Assembly (NCBI RefSeq): GCF_019399895.1
Contig: NC_091877.1
Coordinates: 2,108,001-2,172,000, forward strand
DNA length: 64,000 nt
Direction of reading: 5' to 3'
Origin: Cardiocondyla obscurior
Taxonomy: Eukaryota > Arthropoda > Insecta > Hymenoptera > Formicidae
In this document: positions 26,301 through 38,328 of the stretch, piece after piece
Layout of the letters: each line of letters starts with the position of its first letter
How positions within the stretch are numbered: position 1 is the first letter of the stretch
Program-made: the position numbers and the translations under genes
The notes under the pieces: model-generated
The model's input: only the letters and a program-made list of their open reading frames with translations
Databases searched by the model: none
Told to the model about the DNA's origin: nothing

Positions 26301-29300
26301 ATAGACGTGAAAAGTGTTTACCTCAAAAGCGCAGATGTATCAAAAGATTTACACGCGAGGGAATCGATCAAAATTTTTAATGGATAATTTAATCTCTTTT
26401 TTTTTTTTACGCGCCTTACGTTTTTTTTTTTTTTATAAAACAGCTTAATTCGATGTTGGTAATGTTACATCATTGCAATTAGAGAAACTAAAAGATTATT
26501 ATAATTAATATAATTATAAATAGAAAAGAGCAAATCAATTAACATTCGCGAGAATTATAATTACATCTCCATCGACTAACAAATTAATATTTTCATTTAT
26601 GTAATCTGTATTAAGCGGAATAATAAATACAAATTAAATTTAATATTTGTAAAGCAGAATTTAATTTGTAATTGACTTCCGGTTATTTCAACGTCGTCGA
26701 ATTGGAATATCCATAGAGTTGTTAAATAAGAAATTATTGAGATTATTCGAGATGAATACGGATTAAATCCTCATTATCAGGCAACTAGTACGAGAATAGT
26801 AGGCGGCATTTGGTGGTTCTTCACGTTAATCATCATCTCCTCTTACACTGCAAATTTGGCCGCTTTCCTAACAGTGGAGAGAATGATAACGCCGATCGAA
26901 AATGTTGCTGATCTCGCAGAGCAAACCGATATATCTTACGGCACTTTGGAAGGTGGAAGTACGAAGACATTTTTCAGAGTGAGTACAAAAGCCTATGAAT
27001 AATTAATTGTTTCCACATTTTCTGTACGGTATTAGTAGTAAATTTCACAAATTAGTTTTCAAGTGACATATATTTTATTAATTATATTAAAATATTAAAA
27101 GCTATTTTTTTCAATGCGTTAAATCGTTTAAATAATTCGTTAAAATAACATAACGTGTGTAAATAAAAATCTAAAAATATGAATTTAATTATTCAAATAA
27201 TTATTAAAATAATGATATCTCATATTACAAACGATATATGTATCTTTTTAAATTGGCAAAAATATTATTAAAATTTTATATAAATATGAAAGGGCAAATA
27301 ATATTCACGCTAAAATAAAATTAACATATATGTAAAAAAAAAAAAAAACATTTGCTGGCGTCATACGAACAAGTAATTAATTTATAATGTGTTTTTGCAA
27401 TTCTAGTAAATAATACTGCGTTACAGAATTTTAATTTGTATCAAATAATTTAATCAGGACTCAAAAATTGGGATCTATCAGAAAATGTGGAGGTTTATGG
27501 AATCAAAGAGTCCATCTGTGTTCGTTCAAACCTACGAGGAGGGAGTGAAAAGAGTTCTCGAGGGCGACTATGCATTTCTAATGGAGTCGACTATGCTCGA
27601 TTACGCAGTTCAACGTGATTGCAATCTAACACAAATAGGTGGTTTGTTAGACAGCAAAGGATACGGAATTGCCACACCAAAAGGTAAATACAAACAGCGA
27701 TACCTAACAAAATACAGAAGTTTTTAGCAGAAAGAACTATAATGTTTTTTATCCCAAAATCAAGGGAAAAAATAATTTGAATATATTTTTATAATATCAA
27801 GCCGTATATCTAAAACGCGTATATTATTTAATAATATGTTGAACATATTCTACGCGAAATGTAACAGCTATGCCCGAGATTATGCAGCAGAGGCAGAAAT
27901 TGCGAAATTCTTTGCCGGCCTAACGAAGGCTTTTTATATGCAGGTTCGCCCTGGAGGGATAAAATATCTCTAGTTATTCTCGAACTACAGGAAAAAGGTG
28001 TAATACAGATCCTTTATGATAAATGGTGGAAGAACATGGGCGACGTATGTACCAGAGACGACAAAAATAAAGAGAGCAAAGCTAATGCTCTTGGAGTTGA
28101 AAATATTGGTATGTTTCTCTAATTATATATATATCTATATACATATGTTATACGTTTCCACGCACGTCCCACTCGCGATCGTTACCCGCGAATGCTCCAT
28201 CGCGAAGTTTTCCCATGAAACAAACCAAAAAGTATAAACGCGATCGATCTGAGAGTGAACGCCTCGCTTAGATATTGCGCGCACGATTTTCCGCGGCCGC
28301 CGCTGCGAGAGCATTTTTTTCTTTTTGCCTGTTCTTTTTTTCCATTCTTTTTACCCCTCGACAAACTAGCGCCACGAGAGGGGGTGGAAACGGTGAGAGG
28401 GGAGAGTAAAAGAGTGGAGAAGTCACTAAGGGAGTTCGAGATGGGGTACAAACACGCCCCCGTCGTGCTTCGTGGCTGCCAGTGATGCTCGCAGTGAAAT
28501 TAGAGAAAACGAGCGATTTCGCCGAGATAAAAATAATGAACTTCACGGTTTTGTCATTTCAGGCGGCGTTTTCGTTGTGCTACTCTGCGGCCTGGCGCTA
28601 GCGATTCTGGTGGCGATCCTCGAGTTCTGTTGGAACTCCAAGAAGAACGCTCAGTCGGACAGAGTAAGTTAAACACGGTAAAACGGTATAGAATTTTTAT
28701 GTGAACGTGCTGCATGAGTTGTACTTTCTCTTGGTTAGGAGAGGTTGTTCGAATTGTGATTCAAAATTCTTGTCATCTCGCGGACTGTTCCCGGTGTGAT
28801 TATTTTCTTAATGCATTACTGTTATTTATGTCGCTTTGCACTGATAAGTGGCAAAATAAAAAAAAAATATATATATATAATTAATAAATTTATTATGATT
28901 AGGTATCAAGTATAATCGCACGAGAAATCTGTTTCAAAATTGCCCCCGGCAAAATTAATTTTAAATTTTAAATTTTAAATCATCCTATTCTATGTTTAAT
29001 CAAGCCTTCTTTTCTTTCTTATCGCCCGACGATATTTAATCCTCGACGTGTATTACGCAAGTTAAATGTATACATACTAGATGTTAATTATCCGCGGCAA
29101 ATTACGTTCGTTGAAAAGAATGTCTCGATTAATAAACGGCCTCATACGGAGAAATCAGCCTTGCATGCGTTCAAGTCTCGTATGATCGTTTTGTGTATTG
29201 TCTCTTGGTGTATGTTGTACCTGTCGTACCGGCGTCATCGGCGATTTACTTCTTGGACGGTAAACACGCACGTGCACCACCTGCGCATCGACCGTCATTT

Positions 29301-31934
29301 AACCGTTCAACAGTCTCTCTGTGCCGAGATGGCCTCGGAATTGCGATTTGCCGTCCGTTGCGGTTCCCGGCAGAGGCCCGCCGCGAAATCACGCAATTCC
29401 GCGGCCGCCGGGCTGTGCGGCCGTTGCAGCCCGCGTTCCTCCAGAAGAAGAACGCGTCTCTGCTCCACCGAACACGACGACACGACCTACGTACCGAGCG
29501 TCGAGATCCCGCGATTAAATGGTGTAAGTCTTGTCCCACACGACGGGCAACGCGGCTCAACTTCTGCAATCGGCATCTTCGAGGATACTAATTTCAACGC
29601 GGACTCACGCCCCTAAAACAATTCGTATTTCACGGCGCAATTACGAATTCCGCTCAGAAGCACGCGGCGGACTCGAACAAATTGTCGTTGGAGTATACAT
29701 ATTCGCGGGGGAGAAGAGGGAGGGGTAAAAAAAAGTGGCGAAACAATCAGGAGAGATAGAAACGCGGCGGCAGATTACAGGAGTTTTCCGAGAAGAGCCG
29801 ATTGTTGGTCGCGCGGAGCGATACTCATTTCACGGTAATTCAATTTTACGGAACGGAGCCAATTACGCGAACGCTGGATTTTTCTTCGTCTTTTGCGCCA
29901 GAGAGAAAGTATTTTCTCCCGAGAATCAATGCGCATATACCGCCGAAGACAAGATACGCGATTTACGTTACCGTTCTGTGAGTACAGCTACCAGCTAAGC
30001 CCATTCCCCTTCCCGTATAATTCTCATTTTTATATTGTAGAAATTCAAAATCAAGAAATCAGTGGGTAGCCCTGCAACGTTTGATAAGGGAGTATCATAA
30101 GCGTCAGGTTGCCTCCCACGCGGATTCTCGCACGGATTTATTGTGTACCTAAACCTATCGTTTTATCTGTAAAGTGTTATATACGGTGTGTACGTTTTTG
30201 GATAGCCGTTGCATTGATATTAGATTGTGAGGCTCCTACGGCGCGATTGCACATTTACGAAAGCGTGTACTTTAATTACAAGATATTTTTCGTTCTCGCA
30301 CGTTTGTGTTTCGCAACTAATAAACTGCCTGCAGTGCAGGATCATGTCATACACGCTTATAATTGCAGTATTGTACGTTAGACATAATTGCATGCACAAA
30401 CTTATAACAATAACATTGTGCGCTTTATTGCGCATTACCTTCGAGCATAATTCAATGAAATCTCTATGGAGAATATGGTTTAGCTTTATAACGCAAAAAT
30501 ATCACGCGATAAATAGTATTAATATCTCGTACGTTTATCTTTCGGCTACGCGACATACTTAAGTCGGTCGTGTATTTTGAAAATCCGAAAATGTATATTT
30601 GTATAAAAAATTATCGTCTAACGGAAAGTCGTCGAAGAAAATCTTTTAAACGAAACGTATGAAGGAGTTTATTTCTCGGATGATTACCACAAAAATAAAA
30701 CAATTTCTTTAAAAGATTATGCTCTATTATTATATTTCTTTCAATTCGCGATTAATTTTAATCATACCGTCGTGAAATTGAAGACTTAATTAAATTTCGG
30801 ATTTAAGATTGGATAATAATTATTACTTTTAATTTGAAAGTGATGTATTCTTGAAAAATACGTGATATATCTTTGAAAATGCCACCTGCCAAATACTGAC
30901 TACGATAATATAAAGTGATAGACTGCACGATCGACCTCAAAACCATTCAAACTCTTCAATCATTGTCAACACTCGCTGCTCTTTTCAAGATAAAAAAAAA
31001 AAAGTAATTATTTTAAAAAGTTATTTGGCACACGGTGCACAATTTTACATGTATAAATGAAAAGCTGTAGTGTTCGATAATTTAAATGTATTTCAATGCA
31101 TCGCGACATGTAACATGGTTCAATTTGACAGCAATTAACTGATGTTAATATACCATTTGTCGATGATACACGCTATAAATAGGAGATCTGCATTGTTGAG
31201 AAAATGCAATTGTATTTCAGCGAGCACCACGCATTCAGAATTCCAATAAACCGCACTGTGTGTGACCACATTATTCTGCTTCCATCAGATTCGAATATTC
31301 TGTTCATTATCTGTCACATTATCACTCCTCGAATTATGATTTTCGCGACTATTTTGTAAGTACAGCGATAAAATTATATTATTACATTTAATACAAAACT
31401 GTATTATCGTATTTATATTATTTCATTATTTACGTGAAATCGGTCTGCCGAAAACGGTTATTAAAGAGATTCGTTTTATTAACCGCAATCCTCGCTTTTA
31501 TACTAGTCTTTTAACAGACGATATCTACGTCTACGTGTATTTCGCACCTCTAGTTCCATTCTAAAAACGTGATCTGAAAACCATATCGGCATTACTGTAC
31601 CCTGAAATTTCCACCAAAAAAAAAAAAAATTGTTTTACGAAGCACGTGCCGGTAGTTTCAAACAGACAACTCGCAAAGACGTAGTTATCAACGTTGAACG
31701 CACTAAAAACCAATGACAATCTTCCCGCCTACCTTTAAAAAGTTTTAACAACTTTGTGCAACTTTTAATAACTCGTTTGTCCACTCGTGCGATCGCGTAA
31801 GCGAAGCCATCCGCCCGATACAGCTAACACTCGCGCGTTTACTTGTTTCTCAGCAGGAGGGTGGTGCGTTGTCGATGACGGAGATGAAGAAATCATTGAG
31901 CTTCGATCAAGTGTCCCGTGGAGGGAACACCTAG
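2351..31934 (+). CDS. Grik2: Kainate-type ionotropic glutamate receptor (5' end outside window)
   Basis: This is a ligand-gated cation channel subunit of the plasma membrane. Phase-consistent exons are 2351-2526, 5005-5058, 7824-7991, 8841-8993, 17904-18107, 18746-18949, 20391-20495, then the alternative pore exons (21056-21313, or 22271-22447 plus 22829-22966), 26781-26978, 27458-27683, 27944-28108, 28563-28663, 29314-29523 and 31854-31934. In order they encode the distal amino-terminal domain, S1, M1/pore loop, M3 with [10 protein letters not shown]2, M4 and a cytoplasmic tail. Glutamate-binding residues are kept: the Thr and Arg of MTINYARES (Arg codon 20433-20435), the Gly-Ser-Thr of [10 protein letters not shown], and the Glu of LMESTM (27584-27586). 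The subunit should therefore bind glutamate. About 766 residues are visible in the arginine form ending at the TAG. The signal peptide and first part of the amino-terminal domain lie upstream. Kainate family membership is firm; the exact subunit (GRIK2-like, or the Drosophila KaiR1D/clumsy group) is inferred. Confidence 0.93.
8994..17903. other. 8.9-kb receptor intron
   Basis: This is the longest intron of the glutamate receptor gene, lying between the exon ending NYINA and the exon starting AGLHGLTG. I find no conserved coding exon in it. It contains many A/T homopolymers, a purine-rich open stretch near 14087-14482 without recognisable motifs, and a CpG-rich patch at about 16490-16700 that stands out from the AT-rich surroundings. 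Confidence 0.6.
18950..20390. other. Receptor intron carrying repeat copy A
   Basis: This intron separates the S1 exon (18746-18949) from the exon carrying the ligand-binding arginine (20391-20495). Apart from the antisense two-block repeat at 19316-19600, described separately, I see no coding or structured element in it. Confidence 0.6.
19316..19600 (-). repeat. Dispersed two-block module, copy A (diverged)
   Basis: On the minus strand, exon-like block 1 (about 19597-19515) contains CATCCTGCCTCAGCGGAGCA and ends at a donor GTAAGA. About 150 nt later, after GTTACAG, comes block 2 (19363-19319), ending at a donor GTGAGT. The same block order, block lengths and flanking splice signals occur in copies B and C. 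Across block 1 an open frame starting [15 protein letters not shown] is seen. It lies antisense inside a receptor intron. I do not recognise the product. Confidence 0.5.
21056..21313 (+). CDS. Grik2: Alternative pore exon 9a of the glutamate receptor (arginine form)
   Basis: This single 258-nt exon has phase 0 at both ends (acceptor TTTAG, donor GTACAC) and encodes 86 residues. It covers the last part of S1, M1 ([17 protein letters not shown]), the linker and the pore loop. It starts [16 protein letters not shown] and ends [13 protein letters not shown]. Aligned by eye with GluK2 and GluA2 (canonical motif MQQGSEL or MQQGCDI), the first Q after M, the Q/R site, is Arg here (AGG, 21287-21289). 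The acidic residue four positions later is Gly. In vertebrate receptors Arg at this site lowers calcium permeability and single-channel conductance and removes polyamine block. Whether this subunit behaves that way is inference. Confidence 0.9.
22271..22447 (+). CDS. Grik2: Alternative pore exon 9b, part 1 (M1)
   Basis: This 177-nt exon is phase 0 at both ends (acceptor GCTTCAG, donor GTAGGG). It encodes a second version of the region in exon 9a: [15 protein letters not shown], an M1 segment ([20 protein letters not shown]) and [14 protein letters not shown]. It ends in a cysteine-containing stretch, CPSCKCPLQ, that has no counterpart in 9a. The shared [13 protein letters not shown] and ARFSPYEW blocks show that the two exons are duplicates. 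It must pair with the exon at 22829-22966 to complete the pore. Confidence 0.88.
22463..22798 (+). promoter_or_regulatory. Intronic complementary pair looping the 9b intron
   Basis: A 14-nt sequence at 22463-22476 (CGTCGAGTGGTGCG) is perfectly complementary in antiparallel sense to 22785-22798. The first arm starts about 15 nt after the donor of exon 9b part 1, and the second ends 30 nt before the acceptor of 9b part 2. In the pre-mRNA the pair would loop out about 308 nt and bring the two splice sites together. Such complementary elements are known to steer alternative splicing in insect genes. The pairing is seen in the sequence; a role in splicing is inference. Confidence 0.5.
22829..22966 (+). 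CDS. Grik2: Alternative pore exon 9b, part 2 (glutamine form)
   Basis: This 138-nt exon (acceptor GTCATCAG, donor GTAAAC, phase 0 at both ends) encodes a linker [13 protein letters not shown] and the pore loop. It ends [13 protein letters not shown] and joins in frame to the constant exon ATSTRIVGG at 26781. The Q/R-site residue is Gln (CAA, 22940-22942) and the acidic residue four positions later is kept as Asp, so this is the canonical calcium-permeable-type pore. Together 9b parts 1 and 2 encode 105 residues against 86 in 9a. The extra residues lie in the linker between M1 and the pore loop. Confidence 0.87.
22967..26780. other. 3.8-kb receptor intron after the alternative pore exons
   Basis: This AT-rich intron separates the pore exons from the constant M3 exon. 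I find no further pore-exon copy or other coding block in it. A small 9-bp hairpin sits at 25039-25071. Confidence 0.6.
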
Positions 31935-32660
31935 CACAGGCCTCGTCCTCATCTTCGTCCTCAACAACAACAGCAACAGCAGCAGTCACAGCAACAGCAA
32001 CCGCCACCGTGCAAAGCCACCCCCACGCACACGCGTCACATGCACTGCCACTCACATTCACATCTACACAGCCACCATTCGCACAAACACCAAGCACCTC
32101 CACCGAGGCAGAGACGGGGCTCTTCGGGCATTATATTGGGTCAAGGTATGGCTATCTCGTCGGTCACAAATATCGATTATCCCACCCTATTGTGTCCGCT
32201 AAATCACGTAGTGCATTAACCTTTACGGCCGAAATTTCTTTTCCGCCGATTGCTTTCCAACCGCATTAAAATTATAGAAAAAAAAATAAATAAATAAAAC
32301 GCATGTTAACGAATTTAATTTGCCTAAAAGTAGAACTTTGCTGCAGAGTAATAAATTACTTGTGCTCGTGCGTACGTTCAGTATCGGTGCTACTAAATTC
32401 TCGACTATTGTATTACGATAGGAGGTGACCACCCTGAGAATATTCTCTGGAGATTCGACTGCGACCTAGCGGGTGAACCGGATGTAGTAATTTCCCCGCC
32501 GCCGCCACCGCCGCCGCCACCCTCGGCGACGGTATCGAGGACCACGACCCTTTGACCAATACTCGAAGAGGTGCCGACCGGTGTACCTGTCCAGAAGGAG
32601 CTGCCCACGCAGGCCTCGGTGGTCATCAACGTGATAGATCAGAAAGAGACGTGCTTATAG
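31854..32660 (+). CDS. Grik2: Receptor C-terminal cassette with in-frame stops (possible readthrough or alternative splicing)
   Basis: Reading phase 0 from the acceptor at 31853, the frame encodes [18 protein letters not shown] and stops at TAG (31932-31934). The same frame stays open for 70 more codons, rich in Gln then His (HCHSHSHLHSHHSHKH), to a donor after 32145. A matching acceptor at 32420-32421 restores the frame (GGDHPENILWRFD, then a proline run) to TGA at 32553-32555. It then continues for 34 residues (PILEEVPTG... VVINVIDQKETCL) to TAG at 32658-32660. The last four residues fit a class I PDZ ligand, and vertebrate GluK2 ends in a similar KETMA. An acceptor-like CTGTCCAG before 32595 would join the preceding exon, which ends in phase 0, directly to KELPTQA and skip both stops. 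Confidence 0.55.
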
Positions 32661-35600
32661 CACATATAGTCGCCGGGGCGGGTTGGTAAACCGCAACGAG
32701 GGCCATCCCGCGCCGACGACGATGTCAAATCATCGATCGAGCGCGTGCAAACGAGAATCTGAGACTGAGGTCAATTGAACGATTCCGGCCGTGACCGGAA
32801 TTAGTTATTTCGCGAGATTCTCTAAGATTCGATACGTTTCAGCGGGACAGTGGGTAAATAGATGTGCGACGTGTAACTAGCTCGGTACTCGGGGATTAAG
32901 CGAAGAGACTGTACAACAAACCGGCACGTATGATCCCGCGGTGTATATTCGCGAAGATATCGATGAAACTAACGTTGACGCAAGGACGTGCACCATAATC
33001 AGGATAATGGATGGAAACCACGTACAGTTGCATCTGTAACTACGTACAACTGTGTTTCCGGTATCGTCGATAAACGAGAGAGGCTCACAAAAGCGCATTC
33101 ATCGGTTTATAAAAGCGGAACGATGTTCGTAAACAGCGCGCATTTCTCTGCAGAATTTTCGACCAACGAGCCGACGTTAGGATGAATCGGATTGAAAAGT
33201 GCCAGTGAGTGGATCAATCGTAAATAATGGAAATTGAATGGAAAATGAAATGCCACGCGCAATGCTAATTGACCAGGAATTGCCGGGGGTTTCACAATTC
33301 CAGATGGCAACGTTAGAATCGAGTTGGAACATCTGCTCGAAATATTCAGCCGGACTAGAAACCGTCCGCGACACCACGACGAAAAGCCGCGAGCCGATAT
33401 TAGCCGAATTTCAAACTTAAACATATCGAAATGGATTTTAAAAATGGATAAAGCTTGTTAAAATCGAGTGTTTTCACATATAGAATTATATCTCGCCCGT
33501 ACCGCGATTTGTAGATTTAAAACCACCCGCGGAAACCAATCGTGAAACGTCAGATTATTATTGCAAAGTATCGACATAAATTATCACTTAACGTATTTAT
33601 TGATTATCGCAATAATGTAATTGATTTCCGAGAATAAATTACGATCATAACTGCAAATTTTGCGCAATTCTATGTGTGAATGCAAACGTGAATCACAAGG
33701 TCGCTGATATAATCGCACGTTTACCCAGTGAAAATATCTATTAAAACGCAATTTTCAGTGACAATAATTTCGGACCGCAATTTTGCAACTATAATATTCG
33801 CAAGAATCAAATATTTTATCATTCGTAATCTCGATCAAAGATGCAAACCAGACAGAACCAATAGACAAGTAAAATGATCGTCAGAATACGAAACGGCTGA
33901 AAGTCGCATGAAATTTGCGAGAGTGCGATAAACGCAAGGCAATAAATATTAACGATTGTATCGTATGACTCGGACCAAATTCAAATTAATAACCACTGCC
34001 AGATTTAGCCTAAATAAATGCCACGCGTCTAATAGTTTCGAGCAATAACGAAACGCATATTGCAGAAAATAAATGCAAGTATTGCTTGTCATAAAACAAA
34101 AATATACAACTATAATTAAAACGTTTTCCTTTTCTCTTCTAAATTTATCATAAGATTTAATTCGTAAGCAAATAAAAAAAAATATATATTACGTGTTACT
34201 GCTTATTAATGTAATCATTTTTTAAAAGAATTGACAAATTTTAAAATATTGACATTGCTACAAAATTCGCATTTACATTTAAAAATCTGAAATTGAGTCA
34301 GAAGATACTTTGAATGATAAAGAAATATGATCACTGGCATCTAACTCTCTCCTATTGTATTATAAACAAGATAGTACATTAATTGTTGAGAAGTGATTTA
34401 TAAATCTTTTGTATAAATGTACGTGCAACTTATAAATACGATTAATGTATATGTATAAATCTGTATATGTATGTGTGGCGTCTACGTGTGTACATATATA
34501 CGTACATATTATGCAGTCGTACGATAGACAAGAAAAAAAATCTATAAAGCGTGCAATACGTAAAAAAAAAAACAAAAAAAAACAAAAAAAAACCTAGTCA
34601 TATTTTGACACAATCGAATAGTTTTATTATCATACTGGCGCGTGTACAGCGAGTGTTTTTCACAAAAAGGAAGTAAAATAGGTAACCCGATTAACTGTTC
34701 GACAGTTTTTAGCTATTGTGACGTTCCGTATTGTGAACATTATTACGTGCGTGTATCGCTGTTTGTTAAAGAGATTATGTCGTTCTGCGACTTTTATTGA
34801 TATGTTAGCCGTTGGGGGAAAAAAAAAAGAAAAGAGTGAGAACAATTCTACAAGTATGGATGTATTTAAACGATAAACGTTGCGTTACGGAAAGAATAAA
34901 ATAAAAGAGATTTAAAAAAAAATATATATATATACATATAAAATTAAAGGATTTATACTGCCACTTACAACAAACGATTTGCGAAACAGATTTTAAATTC
35001 AATACGTTTCAGAGTCACAATTATCTATCTGCATTACGCGTAACATACGGTTGAAAAACAAATTAAAGTTAAATTTATCTGATTTATTCGGATCGTTAAT
35101 AATATTCGTCACAGAATTTATTGACGAGTGTAACCACTCCTTCTATGTATACTTGTGAGAATAATGTGTAAATTTTCAGTGAAACAATTCTACATGTAAG
35201 TGTATGCAACAACGATTACGAGACACTATTTCTATTCTTGCGTAAGAAAACTTTCAATATTTTTACGCAAATTCCCTGCAATTTCAAGAAATAACAACAA
35301 CAAAAAAATTATATTTATATAGTTATAACTTTTTCTGATAACCTTTATCGTTTTGTTACGTAAAACTGAAACAAAGTGAACAGATTAAGCTAAAAGCTGA
35401 CAATGATCTATCGGCGCGTTAATAATCGAAATCTAGTTATAAAAGGAATATTTGTAAATGTTTACTAACAGCAGAAAAAAAAACTGCATACTTGCTCTAC
35501 ATCGAAATAAAAAAATTCGGACATCCCGATTGTACAGTTTTTAATAGTGCAGAAAATAAACTTTCTCAACGCTCATAAAAATGCCAAACTGTATATAAAA

Positions 35601-38328
35601 TTACAGATAAAATTCATATTTCTATTACCTAAATGCTATTGTGACAGTAATATAAAATTTTCGTCATTATATAACGTTGAAAACAAATTCTCTCTTTAAT
35701 TAAAAAAAAAATAATTAAAAAAAATTTATTATCAAAGAAATTTAAAATTGAAAAATTTTGTCCAAATTATTTCATTGACGCATAATTACGATTTTTGTGT
35801 TCTTCAAACAAAGTCAAAAGAATATATTTTCCAATAAATGCATGTATTCTCACTTGCATTTTCTTCATTAGAATTACTAATGTGTTTTGCTAATTATAAT
35901 TAATGCCTTAATAAAATGAGTTAAAATGCACTATCGAATAATTATTCACATCGCTACATTTATGTTAAACAGCCAATTTTCGGCATTCTCAGCAAACCTA
36001 CTAGCAACGTATTACGACAACGAAATTAAAAATCTTTAATTCTAGGCGCGCTTTCGTCGCATGCATCACATAATATTGAAACAGCATTAAATTGTTAAAA
36101 AAGATCAAATCATCAGCGAAGCGAGCACGCTACAGCTGCGCCATATCGAAAATTGCATTCGTTTAACCGTGTCGCTTCAAAGAGAGCACGTTAAAATTCA
36201 GGTCAATCCCCGACATTTGAGACCAGAAGAAAAATGAAGGGAAAGTATATGAAATGCAATCAACCCTAGAGCAAAGCTTTGATGGCTTTCAAGAGCAGTT
36301 AATCATTAACACGAATACGGACTTTTATAATCGCCTTCTTAAAATATTTCTCGCGGAGACTTCATGATCAATAAATAAAAAGAAATTCTTTTTAAGTTTG
36401 GTACATTACTATATTCATTGCCCTCGTCCTATCCCTAATTTTTCTAAATAGTTTAATTTTCAATTATTATTACAATCATCAATTATGTCTAATTGTAAAT
36501 TATTTAAATTATATTGCTATGCCGTTTTAAGTTTTCAATGACCATTGAAGTTACATGCAAAATGTTAGATAAATTCATCAAGCGAGAATCGCGAAGAAGA
36601 AAATTTTTCAATATTGCTTAACGAGACTCTGGAACAAACGATCCTTTTGCTTCTTCATCGTCTTTTTCCCCTTTTTTGCCCCTTTTTATTTTTTATATCT
36701 CGAAGCGCTAAAACTAATGGAGAGATCCATTAATGGCTCAATGCTTTAAAGCAGATGTCGTCCTTGCTTTTCTTTGTCTCAACACAATTACCTACTCCGC
36801 TTTTTGCCATTTAATCAGTTCGTTCACAAATCGCACGTTACAAACGAAAAAAATAGAATTTATCGCCAGGTATTCGTTAGCAATAACAAATTGAGATAAA
36901 AGAAGAAATTGGTAAAAGAAAAATGTAAAAGCGACAATTATTCATTTAATTAAAAAATGTTACGAAAAATTAAAAACAACTTTCAATCGTTAATAAGTCT
37001 AATGACTGTTTACGTGTATGTTTAGTACAGTCGCATGGACAAAATTCATTCCGTTATTTCACAATAATAAGTAAAGACGTTTAGAAAAAAAAAAAAAAAT
37101 AATAAAAATTTATTGCGTTTCCCCTATCTTCAATGATTATAATTACGGTTTTAAACGAAAGACCGGCTCTGCTAAGTATTTATGAAATCTACGAGCTAAA
37201 TACGCCAGAAATTTCCCGAGGGAGTGTCATCTAGTTTGGATATCGATTGACAAACAGGACCTCTTATTAACCGTCCTACCGCGATATCTGATCGAAAAGC
37301 ATCCGCTGACAGATCCGTCGACGGAAGCCCATAGATAAATCTACACGAATCCTATCCTGTTGATTGATAGAGCTTGGAGCTATCACGGCGTGGTTCGCGT
37401 TGATGATCATAGGAAATTCCGCAATTTACCTGACGCAACACGCTATCATATTACTTAAGCCTTGCATATTACATGCGTACCATTCATATCGTGAATATTA
37501 TGGTGTAGATCAAAATAAACATAACTTTAATAAATCTGACGTTGATAGAAATAAAAAAAAAAGTCTATTAAATTAAAAGAAAAGAAATTTGTATAAAGTA
37601 GTAAAGTAATAACATTTTAAACAAAGTTTAGTAATAAGAAGCCAGAGAGGGGTGTTATTTTTTTTAAGAACGTGTTTCAAATATTAATTAAATTTTTATC
37701 TTTATATTAGAACTTTATGTACCGTCTCTAATCAATAAATAGAATCATAAATCAATTCACTGTGCAACTACGAACCTAAATTACGGAGCGATAGCCTAGG
37801 GTTAATTACAATGATTAATTACAATGAAGATGCCATATAATGCTCTCCATATTTTGCATATGCAAATAAGAAATATATATATATTCAGGAAATTGAAGTA
37901 TGTACCATACTAAGATAAAATATTATGTTTCATCCCTCGATATTTATATGCTTTTATATTAAGATTATCTCTTATTTATCTTACTGAAATAGATAATTAA
38001 ATGACCGTTAATTATTAAACAGCAATATATGTTCAGCTAGCACACCTAAACTTGATTATTAAAAAAATTATCTATCGAGGATAATGGTTCCATTTTAGTA
38101 CTTATCCGTCGTTTTATACTACTTTCTATGTATACATATAAAGTTAGAATAGAAATCTAATTTAAAAGTCTAATGTAATAAATAAATTATCCATGTTTAT
38201 TTTATTTGCAGACTTACATATCAAAAACTTTCTGTTTTTTTACGGTCTCGTCTTTATAAAACATATATGTATATATGTGTATATTATATATAAAATTTAC
38301 TTTCGCACAATTAAAATTCAATAAAAAT
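32661..38328. other. Receptor 3' UTR and intergenic DNA
   Basis: This stretch follows the last receptor frame and precedes the convergent minus-strand UBX gene, which ends at 38329. The first kilobase is less AT-rich and is probably 3' UTR, but I cannot fix a polyadenylation site. From about 33500 it is AT-rich with A/T homopolymers and TA-type microsatellites. I see no convincing exon; a short frame at 37364-37576 has no recognisable domain. Confidence 0.5.

Noticed and set aside
29193..29591. Long overlapping open frames on both strands around the receptor exon 29314-29523
   Set aside because: They are shadows of the real phase-0 exon ([12 protein letters not shown]), which matches the kainate receptor tail after M4.
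37364..37576. 70-codon frame starting with a hydrophobic stretch
   Set aside because: The hydrophobic start is short and the rest is low-complexity Lys/Asn from AT-rich DNA; there is no family resemblance.
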